A DNA stretch of 18,659 nt from CAZAQS01 sp964486825. GTDB lineage: Bacteria > Chloroflexota > Anaerolineae > Anaerolineales > UBA4823. The stretch spans positions 1 to 18,659 of the forward strand of contig CAZAQS010000079.1 in NCBI GenBank assembly GCA_964486825.1, read 5' to 3'. The notes under the pieces were generated by a model that ran no database searches, had not been told where the DNA came from, and saw nothing but the letters and a program-made list of their open reading frames with translations. A program made the position numbers and the translations under genes. Shown here one piece after another: positions 14,720-18,659 of this stretch. Each line of letters opens with the position of its first letter. Within the stretch, counting starts at the first letter, position 1.

Positions 14720-17533
14720 TCAATCTGCGTAATCTGTTGATGATTTCTCCCCCATCTGCACGACATAGTCGTAGATCCGCCGCTGGATCCGTAGCTGGTT
14801 CAATTCATATCCGATCTTGTCCACCTGCTCGTCCGGCTCATACAGGTACTCGTAAGAGAGCTTACCGCCCATTCCCAACTTGATCTCGTTAAGGCGCAGC
14901 GACAGACGGTACTCGAGCTGCTCTCGGCGTAACACGTAGAACCGGTGTTGCCAGCGGTATGCCTCGCCCCCCTTCGCCTGGTCTGTCTTCGTAGCCGCCT
15001 CTGCAATCTCCCCCTCCAGGCGCTCGATCGACTCCCGCAGCCTGTCCAAAACGACAGGCTCGGGCGCTCCCCTGTTGGCGCCCACCCGCCACACCGGCGC
15101 ATTGTATACTTTCACTGGCATCCGGGTCGTTCGGGCAGCAGCCGGCTGCCGCTCCGGAAGCTCCACCGTCAGGATCCGCCCCGGTGAGATGTGTTCCACC
15201 ATCCCCAACCGCTTCCCGTTCAGGTCGACCTCTTGATAAAGCCGGGACAACGACCTGGTGGTTTCGCCCGGGTTGAAAAACCTGGCCTGCACCATCCCAT
15301 CCCGATAATGCAAACTACTCATGGGGATATCCTCGCGCAACTCGTAGAGCCGCCCGGATGGATCGTCTCTAACGCCTGGGTCTTCCACAATCACCGGAGT
15401 GTCTTTACCGGCAGGATCTTCCACAACCGCGTGAGGTTCATTACCCCCCACCTCCACCAACAGAGGCGGGTTTTGAAAACCCGCGTTTATAGCCTGCAGC
15501 CTCACCTGCTGCACATCCCCTTCCAGCGCTGCGAACGCCAGCTCGTGAGTGACCCGTCGCTCACAGCGTGCGTCGGGAACGTAAAAGGCCGGGCCGGCGT
15601 CTCCTGAGCGCCCAGGAAGGTCAGGCGCCGCCAACCATTCCACCGCCCGCAGCAAAGGCAGGCTCAAGCGCCCATCCTGTCCGGCCTGGTAGGCGTGCAG
15701 TCCCCTGGCAAAAACCGTCAACGTCGTGGTCCCGTCCGATACTGCCAGGTACTCGTGGAATGGGAAACAGCGAACCTCCCCCAACTCGCGCTGGCCAACC
15801 AGGATATCCGCAAGACGGCCTTCCAGCTTGCGCGGCAGCAAATCCCGCTCTACCTTTTGGCGAGAAACCATATCGAAGGGCATCCCTGCATAAATCTCCC
15901 CAGAAAGGGCTGTCTCGAAGACCATCTCGACCCGGTAATCCACACCCCGCCCCTCCAGATCCACCTGCCAGCGCAGCAGTGGGGAGCGGTCGAAGGTCAA
16001 ACGCACTACCGCCGAAGCCTGCCCATCTTGCCATCCCAGGCTGCAAGATACACGCACCACCGCGTGCAGCTCGCTCTCCTGCTCGACCACAGGCATTCCA
16101 TCCGCTTGTAAGGCCCCCAGGAACCGGCCGGGCTCTTCGGAATACGTGTCCCCGCCCTCCTCGTACACCAGCAGCGCTCCCAGGACGGCCTGGCCAACCC
16201 GTACCCGCCCATCTGTCCCGACCTGAGCCCTGTAATGCTCGTTCTGCCAGTGGAAGGCTCCCACCGGCCGGTTCTCCCTCCGCACAGGGATCGACTCGCC
16301 TGCCTTCCATACACCCACCCCTTGCGCCTGCATGGGATATAAGCGCTCTCCATGGACCTGCCAGCCTTCGTATTGGAAGGGATTGGCGCTCACGCAATAC
16401 AACCCGGGCGGATAATCCCCCATGAGATAGGCCAGCGAGTCGTGCAGGTCAGCCTCCATCTGCTCGAAGACTTGCCGGTAGCTGTACTCCATTTTTTCGT
16501 GCACCTGGTCAATGCTCACGCCGCAGATGCAGTCGTGCACCGAATTCCGGAGCAACGCCCGTCCCCAGGCTTCATACTTTTCGGCAGGGTAAGCTCGCCC
16601 TGCCCCGAGAGACAGCACCGCCAGCGGCTCGCACAGCCGGTATAGCATGTTTTCGCAGTCACTGGCCATCACCTTCAAATATGTCCGTGTGGAGAGACTG
16701 CCCGGAAAGACTGCCCCATACTTGCCCGAGATCAGCTCGCCTGTGAGCACCACCAGGCCCTCAAGCCTGGAACTCATCTCGCTGGCAAACCCGCCAGGCG
16801 TGGTAGCCTCCAACTGGACCCATCCCGGTAACTGGCTGGCACGCGCCTGGTAGAACCTCATCGGGTCTTCGGGATCGTTCTCCAGGTCATAGCCATCGAA
16901 CAGGGGCACATCCGGCGTAGGGTAGTAGGGCCGCAGCTTGTCCAGCTCTGCCAGCAGGCGCGCCACGCCGATCTCAGGCGTGCGGGTCACCCCGTACAGG
17001 TTGCGGTAACCGCCAAACAAGTTGATCGTGAAAAGACGGCTCCCGTCTGGGCCTTGCCATTCGAAATAGGGCGCCATCGCTGGCGCACCCCGCCAGATAT
17101 AGACCGCCGGGATATCGAAAAGCAAGTGAAGCTGGGGAGCTTGCGAGATATGCCCGAAGGTATCTACCAACCAACCCGCCTGCGTGTGAGCGCCAAATTT
17201 CTGCATATCCTGCCGCCCGTACAGCAGGTTTCGCAGCAACGCCTCGCCCCCCGTCAGCCGCCAGTCCGGTTGGCAATAGTATGGCCCGATCAGCAGGTTA
17301 CCTTGCCTAATTAGGCGCTTCACGAGACCCTGGTAACCCGCATCCAGCTCCAGCAGGTCTTCGATCACCAGTGTTTGCCCGTCCAGGAAGTACCGGAAAG
17401 CCGGGTTCTCCTTTCCCAGCCGGGCAACCTTATCGACAAGACCTCCGATCCACCGGTTGGTGGACTCGGAGGTCAGGAACCATTCCCGATCCCAATGGGT
17501 ATGGTTGATGATATGGGCTGTAACCCCGCTCAC
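14720..17533 (-). CDS. Glycoside hydrolase family 38 alpha-mannosidase
   Basis: The 937-residue protein is a GH38 enzyme, a zinc-dependent retaining hydrolase of alpha-mannosides. The N-terminal catalytic domain starts at once with INHTHWDREWF, giving zinc ligands His13 and Asp15. The nucleophile is Asp124 in GWLVDTFGHISQAP, and the fourth zinc ligand is His333 in NSVHDCICGVSIDQVHEKM. The middle helical bundle and the large C-terminal beta-rich region follow. The sequence resembles the bacterial MngB/YbgG-like branch more than the eukaryotic Golgi or lysosomal enzymes. There is no signal peptide, so it acts in the cytoplasm on imported substrate. The start codon is GTG, overlapping the TGA of the ABC ATPase gene as GTGA, which fixes the start and indicates coupling. 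The last residues (STDYAD) may derive from an interspersed repeat. The natural substrate is unknown. Confidence 0.93.
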   Translation of the reverse strand: MSGVTAHIINHTHWDREWFLTSESTNRWIGGLVDKVARLGKENPAFRYFLDGQTLVIEDLLELDAGYQGLVKRLIRQGNLLIGPYYCQPDWRLTGGEALLRNLLYGRQDMQKFGAHTQAGWLVDTFGHISQAPQLHLLFDIPAVYIWRGAPAMAPYFEWQGPDGSRLFTINLFGGYRNLYGVTRTPEIGVARLLAELDKLRPYYPTPDVPLFDGYDLENDPEDPMRFYQARASQLPGWVQLEATTPGGFASEMSSRLEGLVVLTGELISGKYGAVFPGSLSTRTYLKVMASDCENMLYRLCEPLAVLSLGAGRAYPAEKYEAWGRALLRNSVHDCICGVSIDQVHEKMEYSYRQVFEQMEADLHDSLAYLMGDYPPGLYCVSANPFQYEGWQVHGERLYPMQAQGVGVWKAGESIPVRRENRPVGAFHWQNEHYRAQVGTDGRVRVGQAVLGALLVYEEGGDTYSEEPGRFLGALQADGMPVVEQESELHAVVRVSCSLGWQDGQASAVVRLTFDRSPLLRWQVDLEGRGVDYRVEMVFETALSGEIYAGMPFDMVSRQKVERDLLPRKLEGRLADILVGQRELGEVRCFPFHEYLAVSDGTTTLTVFARGLHAYQAGQDGRLSLPLLRAVEWLAAPDLPGRSGDAGPAFYVPDARCERRVTHELAFAALEGDVQQVRLQAINAGFQNPPLLVEVGGNEPHAVVEDPAGKDTPVIVEDPGVRDDPSGRLYELREDIPMSSLHYRDGMVQARFFNPGETTRSLSRLYQEVDLNGKRLGMVEHISPGRILTVELPERQPAAARTTRMPVKVYNAPVWRVGANRGAPEPVVLDRLRESIERLEGEIAEAATKTDQAKGGEAYRWQHRFYVLRREQLEYRLSLRLNEIKLGMGGKLSYEYLYEPDEQVDKIGYELNQLRIQRRIYDYVVQMGEKSSTDYAD

Positions 17534-18636
17534 GACCCGTTTTCAGAAGGGTAAAGGACTTGCAGGCTCTCCGGGTCAACCCAACGGATCTTGTCTGCGG
17601 GGAAGCGCAGCCAGATGTCCATGCCCGGCTCAACCTTGATATTCGGATGCGTAGCCACTTTGACGGTCTCGTCACCGATCTGAACAGTGAGCAGGTTCTG
17701 CGACCCCAGAGGCTCGACTACGAACACCTCCACTTGCAAGGCCCCCCGGGTGGGCTCCTGCAAGACCTGCATATTCTCCGCTCGGATGCCCACGTTTACC
17801 GGCCGGTCCACGTAGGGCGCCAGCAGGGGCTGCATGGCCTCGGCCGGGGTAAGGTGGAAATCCCCGATGCACACCCTCACCTGACCGTCGTGACGTTCAA
17901 CCTTTCCTTCCATGAAGTTCATTGGGGGCGTACCGATAAAGCCACCCACGAACTGAGTAGCAGGTTTATCGTAGACCACCCCCGGCTCATCGCACTGCAA
18001 GATCCTACCGCCTCGCATCACTGCGATCCGGTCGCCCATGCTCAGCGCCTCGATCTGGTCATGTGTGACGTACAGGGTGGTGGTCTTGATCTCCTGCAGT
18101 AGGCGCTTCAGCTCAGCCCGCATCTTGAGGCGCAGCAGGGCGTCCAGGTTACTGAGCGGCTCGTCCATCAACAGCACCTGGGATTTCATCGCGATGGCCC
18201 GCGCCACGGCAACCCGCTGCCTCTGCCCGCCGCTCATCGCTCCCGGAAAACGGTCCAGCATCTCCTCGATATGCAATAGCTCCGCCGCCTCCCGCACTCG
18301 CCGGTCCATCTCGGTCCGTTCGAACTTGTTCATCTTCAAACCGAAAGCGATATTGTCGTAGACCTTCATGTGAGGGAAAATGGCATAGCTTTGGAAGACC
18401 ATCGACAGGTTGCGTTGGCGCGGCGGCAGGTAAGTCACGTCTTGCCCGCCGATACAAATACGCCCATCGTCAGCCATTCCCAATCCGGCGATAGCGCGCA
18501 ACAGGGTCGTCTTTCCGCAGCCGCTCGGTCCCAATAACACCACGAATTCCTGGTCTTCCACCGTCAAGGAGACGTCGTCGACGGCTACAAAATTGCCGAA
18601 GCGCTTGGTACCAGACTCGACCAAGATTTCCGCCAT
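17530..18636 (-). CDS. Carbohydrate ABC transporter ATP-binding protein (MalK/UgpC/MsmX type)
   Basis: The 368-residue ATPase powers import of a sugar or related solute through membrane permeases. All nucleotide-binding elements are present: Walker A GPSGCGKTT (36-44), Q-loop Gln82, signature MSGGQRQR (134-141), Walker B VLLMDEP (Asp158-Glu159) and H-loop His192. The C-terminal third (about 240-365) is the TOBE regulatory region typical of the MalK group, including NVGIRAENM. A purine-rich GGAGGAGG precedes the ATG (complement of 18639-18646). The mannosidase gene is coupled downstream by GTGA, so the substrate is probably a mannose-containing glycoside or glycan. The permease and binding-protein genes are expected upstream, past the right edge. 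Such ATPases may serve several transporters. Confidence 0.95.
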   Translation of the reverse strand: MAEILVESGTKRFGNFVAVDDVSLTVEDQEFVVLLGPSGCGKTTLLRAIAGLGMADDGRICIGGQDVTYLPPRQRNLSMVFQSYAIFPHMKVYDNIAFGLKMNKFERTEMDRRVREAAELLHIEEMLDRFPGAMSGGQRQRVAVARAIAMKSQVLLMDEPLSNLDALLRLKMRAELKRLLQEIKTTTLYVTHDQIEALSMGDRIAVMRGGRILQCDEPGVVYDKPATQFVGGFIGTPPMNFMEGKVERHDGQVRVCIGDFHLTPAEAMQPLLAPYVDRPVNVGIRAENMQVLQEPTRGALQVEVFVVEPLGSQNLLTVQIGDETVKVATHPNIKVEPGMDIWLRFPADKIRWVDPESLQVLYPSENGS

Positions 18637-18659
18637 AGCCTCCTCCTGGAAAAGTGTCA

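Noticed and set aside
15568..16425. 285-codon plus-strand open frame within the mannosidase gene
   Set aside because: It is antisense to GH38, very rich in Pro, Arg and Ala, and has no known motif, as expected for a shadow frame.
1..18659. CRISPR array, insertion sequence, prophage or defence island
   Set aside because: No regularly spaced repeats, transposase or integrase motifs, or recognisable defence domains were found on either strand.

Overview
The window is a stretch of bacterial chromosome, roughly 57 % G+C by eye. It is dominated by housekeeping genes on both strands, most of them in units of one or two genes. The mix (a small SecD/SecF pair, a mycobacterial-type MurA with Asp in place of the catalytic Cys, ScpA, a DUF255 protein, a GH38 alpha-mannosidase with a sugar ABC ATPase, and several apparently leaderless promoters) is compatible with Chloroflexota, for example an Anaerolineae-like organism. 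That placement is an inference from gene content; no rRNA or other decisive marker is present.

Layout. Bases 2-160 are the tail of an unidentified gene. Bases 161-1821 are the least ordinary part: a stand-alone SpoIIE/PP2C-type phosphatase whose last 13 codons lie in a perfect 55-bp tandem duplication, a gene-poor stretch with a degenerate interspersed repeat, and a small orphan P-loop protein. A promoter and a two-hairpin leader then precede secD-secF (1822-4129, +). A 16-bp-stem terminator separates secF from a convergent prepilin peptidase (4265-5053, -). Next come murA (5185-6477, +), a convergent thioredoxin (6490-6837, -), scpA (6999-7778, +) and a convergent VanZ-like protein (7792-8181, -). 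The last two share a palindromic terminator that contains both stop codons. The DUF255 gene (8283-10340, +) faces a minus-strand group: a DegV lipid-binding protein, an exonuclease III/AP endonuclease overlapping it by GTGA, and a tandem DinB-type protein. hisS (13268-14557, +) is followed by tRNA-His(GTG), which has its own near-consensus promoter and a terminator. The right end carries a minus-strand sugar ABC ATPase and a GH38 alpha-mannosidase, coupled by another GTGA overlap. The other transporter genes probably lie beyond the right edge.

How the genes work together. SecD/SecF drive the late step of protein export. MurA starts peptidoglycan synthesis, ScpA serves chromosome condensation, thioredoxin thiol redox balance, and Xth DNA repair. 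HisRS charges the tRNA encoded next to it. The ABC ATPase and mannosidase look like one import-and-hydrolyse module for mannose-containing glycosides. The PP2C-type phosphatase and the prepilin peptidase have no partner genes in the window.

I did not find a CRISPR array, transposase, prophage, toxin-antitoxin pair or clear defence locus. The most interesting signals are the Asp117 MurA, the captured tandem repeat, four promoters placed so that transcripts would start at the ATG, the structured secDF leader, the palindrome holding two stop codons, and the hisS/tRNA-His unit with a non-canonical HisRS motif 3.
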